A stretch of DNA of 64,000 nucleotides, taken from the NCBI RefSeq assembly GCF_010550245.1, contig NZ_JAAGLU010000002.1:186001-250000 (forward strand). The letters run 5' to 3'. This stretch comes from Streptomyces sp. SID12501 (GTDB lineage Bacteria > Actinomycetota > Actinomycetes > Streptomycetales > Streptomycetaceae). The number at the start of each line of letters is the position of its first letter. Position 1 is the stretch's first letter. The position numbers were made by a program, and so were the translations under genes. Below the pieces are notes generated by a model that did not search any database, had not been told where the DNA came from, and saw only the letters and a list, made by a program, of their open reading frames with translations. This document shows positions 8,311 through 16,352 of this stretch, piece after piece.

Positions 8311-8768
8311 GGAGCGGGTACCTCGCCGTGGTCCTCGTCCCGGAGCGGGGTGGTCAGCTGCGCCGTCAGGTCGGGGTCCGCGAGGATTCTGGCGGTGGCG
8401 CGCCATTCGACTATGACCCGGTGCAGGTTGGTGTGCACGTCCAGTTCTGCGGCGTCATGGGTCGCGTTGACGAGGTCGACGACGAACTCGCGAACTTCCT
8501 CCGTCGACAGGTGCCGAGTCCACGGAAAGACCTCGGGCAGGGCAAGCAGAATCGCGCGGGCGCCCTCGTCACTGCTGATCAGGGCCGCGAACAGCCGGGC
8601 GGTGACGTCGGCGGTCTCCTCGCGCTGGCGGTCGTGCCGCTCGGTGGTGAGGTACAGGTCCTCGCCGTCACGGCGCGTTACATGGACACGCTGGGCGCGT
8701 TCGACGGTTTCGGCGACCCGCTTGGAGTTCTTCGACAGATCAGAGAACGAAACGGCCAGAGTGGACAT
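8307..8768 (-). CDS. Phd/YefM-type antitoxin
   Basis: A 153-aa protein. The first 60 residues (VSFSDLSKNSKRVAETVERA, then RVHVTRRDGEDLYLTTERH) match the DNA-binding domain of Phd/YefM antitoxins. The longer alpha-helical C-terminal half (HLSTEEVREFVVDLVNATHD) would hold the toxin-binding part. It precedes the toxin gene with a 4-base overlap, the usual order, and probably represses its own operon. Unlike the pair at 5937-6386 this module has no visible lesion. Confidence 0.75.
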   Translation of the reverse strand: MSTLAVSFSDLSKNSKRVAETVERAQRVHVTRRDGEDLYLTTERHDRQREETADVTARLFAALISSDEGARAILLALPEVFPWTRHLSTEEVREFVVDLVNATHDAAELDVHTNLHRVIVEWRATARILADPDLTAQLTTPLRDEDHGEVPAP

Positions 8769-8830
8769 AGGGGAAGCGTATTTCGGAATACGTTCCGAAG
8801 TCAAGGAGGGGTGGTCGGGGAGGTCGACAG

Positions 8831-8967
8831 ACCCCCCTGGCGCGCCCCCGGAATCGACGCTTCCGGCGACGGGCGGAATTGTGCGTACCACCGCTGTAGC
8901 GCCCTGATCCCCTTCTCGTGCGGGGGAGGGTCGGGCGGGGCTGGTGGATCTTGTGGCTGATCAGATA
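8831..8967 (-). pseudogene. Relic of the 3' end of a kshA-like gene
   Basis: Read leftward, one frame gives ISHKIHQPRPTLP, and after a frameshift another gives PHEKGIRALQRWYAQFRP and IPGARQGGLS. These match DHKIHQARPVLLPHEKGIGA, RRWYAQFYP and IPGARQASLS near the end of the intact KshA-like protein at 10408-11520. The DNA match runs over about 130 bp against 10495-10637 with scattered substitutions and indels, so it is old. It lies directly upstream of the Fic gene, in the same orientation as the intact copy on the other side. Confidence 0.75.
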
Positions 8968-8999
8968 CTGCGACCCTACGTGTGCTGTAGTGTTGAGGA

Positions 9000-10142
9000 G
9001 TGCTCTTCGCGACGCCTTCACTGACCACGGACGACCGCCGCGTCATCGACGAGATCGAGACGCTCCGCACCGAGTTCCGCCACCGGCTTGCCCAGCCCCG
9101 CCGCTGGGAGGGGCAGCTCCGCCGCTCGCTCACCGCGGCCGCTGTTCGGGGATCGACCCACATCGAGGGTTACACGATCAGCGCCGAAGACGCCGAGACC
9201 CTGATCGCCGGCGGGGACATCTCCCCCGAGACCGACGGGGCCACTCTCAACGCCGTCATCGGCTATCGCGATGCCCTTACGTACATCCAGCACGCTGCGG
9301 AATTCCGAATCTTCTCCTGGGATCACACCCTGCTCTCGGCCCTGCACTTCATGATGGCCAGGGGCGTCGACCGGGAGGTGCGTCCCGGCGAGTACCGCAC
9401 CAGTGGCGTCTGGGTCTCAGGCGGCCCGGGCCGCCCGCCGGTCTACACCGCCCCGGACCCCGAGCAGGTGCCCGAGCTGATGGACGAGCTCGTCCACTGG
9501 CTCGCCGAAGGAGACCTGGACACCCCGGCCCTCGTAAGGGCCTCCATGGCCCACTTCAACCTCGTCTCCATCCACCCCTGGCGCGACGGCAACGGCCGGA
9601 TGTCCCGCGCCGTCCATACCCTCGTTCTGGCGCGCGAGGGCATCCTCGCCCCCGAGTTCTCCAGCATCGAGGAGTGGCTCGGCGCGGACGCGTACAACAC
9701 CCTGGAGTACTACGGCGCCCTGCGCGATGTCCAGCACGGCTCCTGGCAGCCGGAACGTGATGCCGCCTCCTGGATCAGGTTCTGCCTCACCGCCCACCAC
9801 CTCCAGGCCCAGGAAGTCCAGCGCCGTTTCGAAGCGGCGGCCCGGCTCTGGTTCCGTCTGGAGCGTCTTGCCGAGCAGCACCGCCTCGGTGAACGCACTG
9901 TCTCCGCCCTGTACGCCGCTGCCGAGGGGCACCTGCGGCGCACCACCTACCAGGCGGAGGAAGCCCTCACCCGCGACCAGGCTCTGGCCGACCTCCGCAC
10001 CCTGCGTCGCCTGGACCTCGTCGAGTCCGTCGGTCACGCCCGCACCCAGCGCTACATCGGGGGTTCCGTGCTTCGCGAGATCCGCAACGAGGTCCACGCG
10101 GAGGTGCACGCCGACCTGTACCGAGAGCCGTACCGTCAGTAG
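9000..10142 (+). CDS. Fic-domain protein with N-terminal inhibitory motif and C-terminal winged helix
   Basis: A 380-aa protein. The Fic core motif is HPWRDGNGR (residues 192-200), with the catalytic His and phosphate loop intact; family members usually transfer AMP from ATP to target side chains. GSTHIEGYT (residues 51-59) fits the (S/T)-x3-E-(G/N) inhibitory helix of class II, self-inhibited Fic proteins. The last 100 residues look like a winged-helix domain (TYQAEEALTRDQALADLRTL). The only start possible after an in-frame TGA at 8994 is GTG 9000. GAGGAG abuts it directly, and TAGTGT at 8987 would suit a leaderless transcript. Targets unknown. Confidence 0.9.
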   Translation: MLFATPSLTTDDRRVIDEIETLRTEFRHRLAQPRRWEGQLRRSLTAAAVRGSTHIEGYTISAEDAETLIAGGDISPETDGATLNAVIGYRDALTYIQHAAEFRIFSWDHTLLSALHFMMARGVDREVRPGEYRTSGVWVSGGPGRPPVYTAPDPEQVPELMDELVHWLAEGDLDTPALVRASMAHFNLVSIHPWRDGNGRMSRAVHTLVLAREGILAPEFSSIEEWLGADAYNTLEYYGALRDVQHGSWQPERDAASWIRFCLTAHHLQAQEVQRRFEAAARLWFRLERLAEQHRLGERTVSALYAAAEGHLRRTTYQAEEALTRDQALADLRTLRRLDLVESVGHARTQRYIGGSVLREIRNEVHAEVHADLYREPYRQ

Positions 10143-10407
10143 TGAGGGGTGGATGCGATCAGACGCGTTCCGTCGGATTGGTCGCGGGTCAGCGGATCGT
10201 CTTCGGGATGTCGAGGATCGTCGCTCCGGGCATGGTCGTGAGGGCCCTCCCGTACCGGGCCCCAACTCGATCTGGTGTCAAAGGAGTTCATGCCCGGGCT
10301 TCTGTCGGAAAGGGGTGGAGTGGTGGCAGGGTGACGGGAGTTGTCGATGGTCGGTCACAAGGGCCGACCGCTCGTGGGCGAGCCCACCGGACAGAAGCCA
10401 GGGGTGA

Positions 10408-11520
10408 TCAAGCTCCGCCCTCTTGCGTCCCCGTCCGGACCGGCTCGGCGCTCTTCTTCGGCCCGTCGACTCCCGTCCCGACCCCGTCCGACAGGCTCGC
10501 CTGCCGCGCCCCCGGAATCGGCACCGGCACGTCCGACGGCGGGTAGAACTGCGCGTACCACCGCCGCAGCGCCCCGATCCCCTTCTCGTGCGGGAGCAGG
10601 ACCGGGCGGGCCTGGTGGATCTTGTGGTCCCAGATCTCTACCTCCTCCCGTACCTCGCCCAGCGCTTCCGCGCGGAAGACGAGTTTGAGGGCGGGCGTCA
10701 GGAAGGGGAAGTGGGCCGGTTTGCGGAGGTAGTACAGCATCCGGAGTTCGCTCGTGCGGTCGTCGATCGGCGTGGTGAGGGCGACCGCGGTCACCGACAG
10801 GACGGGACCGTGGACGCGGACCACCATGACGCCCGGGCCGTACATGAACGCGTCGAAGGTGTTGTTGATGTCCCAGCGCAGAACGCGTCGTGCGATGCGG
10901 CCGCGGGCCTCGGCGTACGGGCCGTCCTGGCGCCAGTCCTGGACGGGGGGTTCGCTCTGGCCGTGGATGAAGTGGAAGTGGGACTCGTCGACGATGTTCT
11001 CGCGCATCTCCTGGACGTGGACGCGCGCCCGGCAGGTGTCGTCGATCGGGGTGGCGTAGTCCTTGGACCCCGTCTCGGGGATTTCCGGTACCTCCCACGA
11101 CGGCTCGCCCGGTCCGGTGTGGACGAGGACGAGTCCGCTGTGTTCGCGGACCGGGAATCCGCCGAGGGACACCTTGGGGGTGTGGGTGGCGAACGGTGCC
11201 TCGACGCAGCTGCCGTCCGCGCCGAACCGCCAGCCGTGGAACGGGCACACCACCGTGCCGTCCACGACCTTGCCGCCGGCGCCCAGGTGCGCGCCGTAGT
11301 GGGGGCAGTGCGCGTCCCGGACGGTCGCCCGTCCGTCGGCTCCCCGGAAGGCGATGAGTGCGCGTCCGAAGTAGTGGAGGCTGACGACCTTGCCCGGCCG
11401 TAGTTCGGTGCTGCGGAGTACGGCGTACCAGCCGTACGGAACGAACGGCATCGGATACTCGTCGGCTCGGGGGTCGCGAGGGAGGGACGCGACCGTGTCA
11501 TGACTCCGCCATAAGCGCAT
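10408..11520 (-). CDS. Rieske non-heme iron oxygenase, KshA-like
   Basis: A 370-aa oxygenase component. The Rieske [2Fe-2S] ligands are Cys72/His74 (CPHYGAH) and Cys92/His95 (CPFHGW). The mononuclear iron site is D178-x2-H181-x4-H186 within NIVDESHFHFIHG. Layout and length match KshA, the oxygenase of 3-ketosteroid 9-alpha-hydroxylase, and related actinobacterial Rieske proteins. No reductase (KshB) lies nearby, so electrons must come from elsewhere. Codon 3 is a rare TTA (MRL), implying bldA dependence if this start is right; a later ATG (MPFVPYGWY) would avoid it. The C-terminal 25 residues are a low-complexity tail. Confidence 0.85.
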   Translation of the reverse strand: MRLWRSHDTVASLPRDPRADEYPMPFVPYGWYAVLRSTELRPGKVVSLHYFGRALIAFRGADGRATVRDAHCPHYGAHLGAGGKVVDGTVVCPFHGWRFGADGSCVEAPFATHTPKVSLGGFPVREHSGLVLVHTGPGEPSWEVPEIPETGSKDYATPIDDTCRARVHVQEMRENIVDESHFHFIHGQSEPPVQDWRQDGPYAEARGRIARRVLRWDINNTFDAFMYGPGVMVVRVHGPVLSVTAVALTTPIDDRTSELRMLYYLRKPAHFPFLTPALKLVFRAEALGEVREEVEIWDHKIHQARPVLLPHEKGIGALRRWYAQFYPPSDVPVPIPGARQASLSDGVGTGVDGPKKSAEPVRTGTQEGGA

Positions 11521-11628
11521 GCGGCGATGCTAAGGGCTCGATCAAGGTGAAGGTGTTCCGACGAGAGGACGGCTCCGTCGGTGACGGGGTCGTCCTTGTC
11601 CTTGCTCGTGTCTTCTCGTAGCTGTTCC

Positions 11629-12345
11629 TCAGCGTTCCCGGTCGGCGGTCTTCCGTGGATCGGCCGCCAGGATGAGGTCGGTGAACCGCTGTACCTGTTC
11701 CTCGACGGGCTGGTCGAGGACGGTGAGCAAGTCGAATTCGTATGTGTCCGTATGCTCTCCCGGTCCTCGGACCTGGTGGAACTGGACATCAACACCCTCT
11801 GGCCTTGCGAGTGTCGCGGGGAGGCCGGGCTGTTCGCGTCGTGGCGAGACACTCGTGAGGACGCAGCCCCAGCGTTCGAACCAACCGCTGTGCGCGAGGG
11901 CCTGTTCGAGAAGTCGGGCAATGGTGTCCACCGGCTCCTCCCAGGTGCGGTCCGTGGCGGCGCGCGCGAGTTCGGTCTCGTACTGGGCGGTGTCGAAGTG
12001 GAGGTCCGCCGGCACGGCAGTCAGGTCGCTGGTGTTCTCCCAGGCGTCCCAGATCACCCGGTCGCCCTCGCGGCGAATGGTGACGTACAGGGCGCCGCAG
12101 CAGCCGGCCGTGCAGACCGGCTCGGTGATCATGATTCTGCGGGGTTCCTCCGTGACCGCCAGCGGCCAGCTTTCGGCCGGGCCCGTCCAGTCTCGGCAAC
12201 CGTGTGCCACCCCTTCCGGGTGGACCTCCTTCAGGACGTCCACGCCGTCGACGAGAGGCCTCACCTCGGCCCAGGGACCTTCCGCCCAGTCGTTCGGAAT
12301 CCTGTGCTGCAAAGTCAGGGTACTGATCGTCAGCTGCTCGGCCAT
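11629..12345 (-). CDS. Hypothetical protein with a Cys-x4-Cys-Cys motif
   Basis: A 238-aa protein beginning MAEQLTISTLTLQHRIPN. It contains TEPVCTAGCCGALYVTIRR, a short cysteine cluster inside a predicted beta-rich region, then many acidic helices. No signal peptide or membrane segment is seen, so it is probably cytoplasmic. I do not recognise the family. It sits alone between KshA and the biosynthetic operon, in the same direction as both, with 142 bp before the operon's last gene, and looks unrelated to either. Confidence 0.65.
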   Translation of the reverse strand: MAEQLTISTLTLQHRIPNDWAEGPWAEVRPLVDGVDVLKEVHPEGVAHGCRDWTGPAESWPLAVTEEPRRIMITEPVCTAGCCGALYVTIRREGDRVIWDAWENTSDLTAVPADLHFDTAQYETELARAATDRTWEEPVDTIARLLEQALAHSGWFERWGCVLTSVSPRREQPGLPATLARPEGVDVQFHQVRGPGEHTDTYEFDLLTVLDQPVEEQVQRFTDLILAADPRKTADRER

Positions 12346-12487
12346 ACACACATGATCGGTGGACGCCGCGTAGCCGCACACTCGTTTTCTGGGTGCGAGC
12401 ACGGGACGGCCGCTTCGCCGGCTTCGGTCGGTCAGCCCGCTGTCGGGCTCTGCGGGACCTCCGGCCCCCGTACCCGCCCGCCTCGTC

Positions 12488-13222
12488 TCAGTGCCCCAGC
12501 CCCGCACCCCCGTCCACCGGAATCACCGCCCCCCGCACATACCCCGCCCCCGACAGGAACGCCACCGCGTCCGCGACCTCGTCCGGGCGGGCGAGGCGGC
12601 CGGCCGGGGTCTGGCGGAGAAGGTCGCGGCGCTGGTCGGGAGTGAGGGCGCTGCTCATGTCCGTTTCCGTGAGGCCGGGGGCCACCACGTTGCAGGTGAT
12701 GTCCCGGGGGCCCAGTTCACGGGTGAGGGAGCGCGCGAAACCGATCAACCCCGCTTTGGCCGCCGCGTAGTTGGTCTGGCCGGCGGAGCCGTGCAGGGCC
12801 GCCGTGGAGGAGATGAGGACGATACGGCCGTGGCCCTCGCGGAGCATGCCGCGTACCGCGCGCTGGGTGACGCGGAAGGCCCCGGTGAGGTTGGTGTCGA
12901 TGACCGAGGTGAAGTCCGCCTCCGTCATCCGCACCAGCAGGCGGTCGTTCGAGGTGCCCGCGTTGGCCACCAGGACCGTCACCGGGCCGTGTGCCGCCTC
13001 GACCTCCTTGAAGGCCCGGTCGATCTGCTGACTGTCCGTCACATCGCAGCGTACGGACAGGAATCCTTCCGACTCGGGGGGCGGCTCACTTCGGTACGTC
13101 ACCGCGACCCGGTCGCCCGCTCTCGCGAAACGGCGGGCTATGGCCAGCCCGATCCCCCTGTTTCCGCCGGTGACGAAGACCGAACGGGGCGTCGCCTGCG
13201 CCATCATGGCTTCCCTCTCCAT
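12488..13222 (-). CDS. FabG-like 3-oxoacyl-ACP reductase (short-chain dehydrogenase)
   Basis: A 244-aa SDR: cofactor motif TGGNRGIG, NAG motif (VANAGTSND), catalytic Ser in ISSTAAL, and Tyr-x3-Lys in YAAAKAG. This is the FabG type that reduces beta-ketoacyl-ACP. It is the last gene of the operon beginning at 27829 and would reduce the chain made by the ketosynthase pair at 21633-23683. The ATG at 13222 follows GGAGGAG. Just upstream (13244-13305) lies a degenerate hexamer tract of PT/PM/PV-coding repeats that separates it from the MFS stop. Confidence 0.85.
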   Translation of the reverse strand: MEREAMMAQATPRSVFVTGGNRGIGLAIARRFARAGDRVAVTYRSEPPPESEGFLSVRCDVTDSQQIDRAFKEVEAAHGPVTVLVANAGTSNDRLLVRMTEADFTSVIDTNLTGAFRVTQRAVRGMLREGHGRIVLISSTAALHGSAGQTNYAAAKAGLIGFARSLTRELGPRDITCNVVAPGLTETDMSSALTPDQRRDLLRQTPAGRLARPDEVADAVAFLSGAGYVRGAVIPVDGGAGLGH

Positions 13223-13302
13223 GTCCCTCTCCTCCTCCGGCACCACCGGTATGGACACCGGCACGGACAGCGGCATCGGTATAGGTGTCGGTGTCGGCAT
13301 CG

Positions 13303-14868
13303 TCATTTCCTCGTGCGTGTGCGCAGGCCCGTCACCGACACCGCGAAGCCGATGAGTGCCAGGGCGGCGATGGAGAGGGTGGCGGCGTACATCGCGTCGA
13401 GGAAGGCCCGGTCGGCCGTCGACGCCAGTTCCGGCAAGTGGAGGGAATCGGCCAGCGAGCGGGCCGCCTCGGCCGATGTGCGGGCCTGTTCCGCGGACGC
13501 TGGGGGCAACTCCCTTACGGAATCAGGGAGTTCAGCGGTGTCCGACATCCGTGACCGGTACACCCCGGAGAGGATCGAACCGGCCATCGCCACCCCCAGC
13601 GTGCCGCCGACCTGACGTGTGACGCTGTTGATCGCCGAGCCGGCGCCCGCGAGTTGCGGCGGTACCCCGCTCATCATCACGGCGGTGACCGGCGTACCGA
13701 CCAGGCCCATGCCGAAGCCCTGGATCCACAGCAGCGCGGCGATGAACCAGAGAGGGGTTCCGCCGTCCAGCCAGGCGTACGCGATGTACGTGACCGCCGT
13801 GGCCAGGACTCCCGCCGCCACCGTCCAACGGGCCGTCAGGCGGCGGCTCATCGCGGGGGACGCCTGGCTGCCCAGGACGATGCCGATCGCGGCGGCGATC
13901 ATCATCAGTCCGGCGTCGGAGGGAGACAGACCGCGCGGGCCCTGGAGGTAGAAGGCCGCGTAGAAGAGGTGCCCGGCCAGTGCCATGAACGCGATCAGCA
14001 GCACCACGCTCCCCGCCGCGAACCCCGGCTGCCGGAACAGCCGTACGTCCAGGCTGGGGGCGGGTGACCTGCGCTGAGCGGCGACGAACGCGGCGAGCAG
14101 CGCGCCGCCCAGGAGGAGGGGGAGGAGGACGTGGGGGCCGAACCAGGTCCGGCCGTTGCCCAGTTCGATGATTCCGTACACGACCCCGCCCAGGCCCAGG
14201 ACCGACAGGGTCATACCGGGGAGGTCCAGCTGTCTGCGCCGCGGCGCCTTCAACTCCGGTACGACGGCTGCCACTCCGGCCATGCACAGCGCCACGATCG
14301 GCACGTTGACGAGGAACACCGAGCCCCACCAGAAGTTGCTGAGCAGCGCGCCGCCGACCACCGGGCCCACGGCCACCCCCAGGCCGCTGGACGAGCTCCA
14401 GATCGCGATGGCCCGGGTGCGTTTCTCCTCCGGGGTGCTCTGCACGATCACCGACAGCGTCGCCGGCATCAGCAGTGCGCTGCCCGCGCCCATCACGGCC
14501 CGTGCCACGATCAGCCAGCCGGGCGACGAGACGAAGGCACCGGCTCCCGAGGCCACGCCGAACAGAGCCAGGCCCGCGAGGAGCGTGGTCCGGGGGCCGA
14601 AGCGGTCCGCCAACGCACCGCCCGCGAAGAGGGCGCCGGCGAAGACGAGGGTGTAGGCGCTCGCCACCCACTCCAACTCGGCCGGGGTCGCGCCCAGTCC
14701 GTCGGCCGGGTCGGCCAGGGTGGTGACGGCGACGTTGAGGACCGAGGTGTCCAGCCAGATCAGCATCTGCGCGCACACCACGACCAGGAGGACGGGCCAC
14801 GAGGGCCGCCGGGTGGCCTTCCCTCCGGCTTCCGCTCCGATCAGCTTGCTCGCTCTCACTTCGCCCAT
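13303..14868 (-). CDS. MFS drug exporter, DHA2 (EmrB/QacA) type, 14 TM
   Basis: A 521-aa protein. The first helix has MLIWLDTSVLNVAV, typical of DHA2 proteins (LD.(T/S)..NVA). Motif A is GALADRFGPRT, and motif C-like GLGVAVGPVVGGAL is the antiporter signature. Hydrophobic segments total about 14. It sits inside the operon, its start overlapping the lyase gene's stop by 13 bases, so it very probably exports the cluster's product or gives self-protection against a reactive diazo or nitro intermediate. Confidence 0.88.
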   Translation of the reverse strand: MGEVRASKLIGAEAGGKATRRPSWPVLLVVVCAQMLIWLDTSVLNVAVTTLADPADGLGATPAELEWVASAYTLVFAGALFAGGALADRFGPRTTLLAGLALFGVASGAGAFVSSPGWLIVARAVMGAGSALLMPATLSVIVQSTPEEKRTRAIAIWSSSSGLGVAVGPVVGGALLSNFWWGSVFLVNVPIVALCMAGVAAVVPELKAPRRRQLDLPGMTLSVLGLGGVVYGIIELGNGRTWFGPHVLLPLLLGGALLAAFVAAQRRSPAPSLDVRLFRQPGFAAGSVVLLIAFMALAGHLFYAAFYLQGPRGLSPSDAGLMMIAAAIGIVLGSQASPAMSRRLTARWTVAAGVLATAVTYIAYAWLDGGTPLWFIAALLWIQGFGMGLVGTPVTAVMMSGVPPQLAGAGSAINSVTRQVGGTLGVAMAGSILSGVYRSRMSDTAELPDSVRELPPASAEQARTSAEAARSLADSLHLPELASTADRAFLDAMYAATLSIAALALIGFAVSVTGLRTRTRK

Positions 14869-16352
14869 CGGACGACGCCTCCCTTGTCCTTATCGCTGTC
14901 CCTGTCCCTGTCCCTGTTCTCGCACTCGTTCGCGTTCCCGTCCGCGTATGCGCGCAGTGCTCGGTCGATCAGTGCGTCCGACGCGCCCGTGTAGTGGGTC
15001 GGGTCGAGCAGGTCCGACAGGTGGGCGGGGGTGAATCCGGTTGCCAACTCCGGGTGTGAGGAGAGGAGTTCGTTTAGTGGACGGCCGGTGGTGGCCGACT
15101 CCGCCGAGGCTGTCGACAGGAGCTTCTTCGCCCTCGCCTTGCCGAGCACCGGGGCGAGTACGACCGCCAGTCGCTCGGTGACGACGGCTCCGCCGGTCAG
15201 TTCGAGGTTGGCCAGCATGCGGTCCGGGTGGACGATCAGGCCCTCCGCCAGCTCCACCGCCGTGTGCGCCGCACCGCCCGTCAGCCGCAGTGCCTCCCGG
15301 AGCGGCTGCCACTCGGCGTGCCATGCCCCGGCCGGGCGTTCGTCCTCCGCCAGCAGGCACTGGGCCAACACCAGTGCGTACGCGGGGACTTGGCGAGCCG
15401 CCGACACGATGAGGGTGGCGAGGGCGGGGTTGCGTTTCTGTGGCATCGCGGACGAGGCGCCTCGTCCCTCCGCCGCCGGTTCGGAAACCTCGCCGATCTC
15501 CGTACGGGACAGCGTCTGCACGTCCAGCGCGAACTTGCCGAGCGCCCCGGTGACCAGCTGAAGTGCCGCGCCCAGCTCGGCGATCGGCGTGCGTACCGTG
15601 TGCCACGGCAGCGTCGGCTCGGCCAGCCCGAGGGCCTTCGCGAACGGGGCCAGCAACTCGACTCCGCCCTCACCCCTGTACGCCCCGGCCCCGCCGTCCA
15701 AGGTCGCGTACTCGCGATACGCGGCCAACGTGCCCGCCGCGCCGCCCAGTTGTGCCGGCAACGCGGACGCCACCGCCCGTACTCTCGTGCGGGCGTCCGT
15801 GACGAGTTGGAGCCAGCCCGCCGCCTTCAGGCCGAGGGTGGTGGGTACCGCGTGCTGGGTCAGGGTGCGGCCCGCCAGGACGGTGTGGCGGTGGGTTTCG
15901 GCGAGCGCGGCCAGGGCGGCGGCGGTGCGTTCGAGGTCGGTGGCGATCAGGGTGAGTACGCGGCGGGCGATCAGCATGGCCGCCGAGTCGAGGATGTCCT
16001 GGCTGGTCGAACCCCGGTGTACGTACTCGGAGGCGGCCGGGTCCTTGGCGGCGACCGCCTCGGTGAGGGCCGTGACGAGGGCGACGACCGGGTTGGCGGC
16101 GGCGCGGGCCGCGTACGCCAGGGCGACCAGGTCGAGGCGGTCCGTGTGGGCCTCCGAGGCGATCGTCGCCAGTGCCTCGGCCGGGGTCAGTCCGACCTCG
16201 AACTGGGCCTGCGCCAAGGCCACTTCCGCGTCCAGCATGGCCTGGAGCCAGGCCTCGTCGGTCACCTCGGCCGCCGCGGGCGTACCCGCCCAGGTGGGCG
16301 CGAGCAGCCCCGCGTCGGTACCCACGGAGGCAGAAGCCGTTCTCCCGTTCAT
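14856..16352 (-). CDS. Fumarase/aspartase-superfamily lyase, CreD-like (nitrosuccinate lyase)
   Basis: About 498 aa. Superfamily signatures are GSTSQDILDSA (substrate-binding region), TLTQHAVPTTLG, and the mobile catalytic loop SSAMPQKRNP near residue 300. Class members include adenylosuccinate lyase, carboxymuconate cycloisomerase and CreD. The gene overlaps a CreE-like flavoenzyme by ATGA, the arrangement of the nitrous-acid pair in cremeomycin and fosfazinomycin clusters: CreD splits nitrosuccinate to fumarate and nitrous acid. Homology alone would not separate it from a carboxymuconate cycloisomerase; context decides. ATG 16352 has better spacing to GGGAG than ATG 16358. The C-terminus has a low-complexity RDRDRDSDKDK tail. 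Confidence 0.8.
   Translation of the reverse strand: MNGRTASASVGTDAGLLAPTWAGTPAAAEVTDEAWLQAMLDAEVALAQAQFEVGLTPAEALATIASEAHTDRLDLVALAYAARAAANPVVALVTALTEAVAAKDPAASEYVHRGSTSQDILDSAAMLIARRVLTLIATDLERTAAALAALAETHRHTVLAGRTLTQHAVPTTLGLKAAGWLQLVTDARTRVRAVASALPAQLGGAAGTLAAYREYATLDGGAGAYRGEGGVELLAPFAKALGLAEPTLPWHTVRTPIAELGAALQLVTGALGKFALDVQTLSRTEIGEVSEPAAEGRGASSAMPQKRNPALATLIVSAARQVPAYALVLAQCLLAEDERPAGAWHAEWQPLREALRLTGGAAHTAVELAEGLIVHPDRMLANLELTGGAVVTERLAVVLAPVLGKARAKKLLSTASAESATTGRPLNELLSSHPELATGFTPAHLSDLLDPTHYTGASDALIDRALRAYADGNANECENRDRDRDSDKDKGGVVRWAK

Noticed and set aside
6504..10142. Integrative element (AICE) holding the accessory genes
   Set aside because: No tRNA, integrase, replication or transfer gene seen; the kshA relic is too diverged to be an att pair.
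10297..10399. GGCTTCTGTC/GACAGAAGCC inverted repeat between Fic and kshA
   Set aside because: A perfect 10-bp match but 83 bases apart without T-run; could be chance or a weak bidirectional structure.
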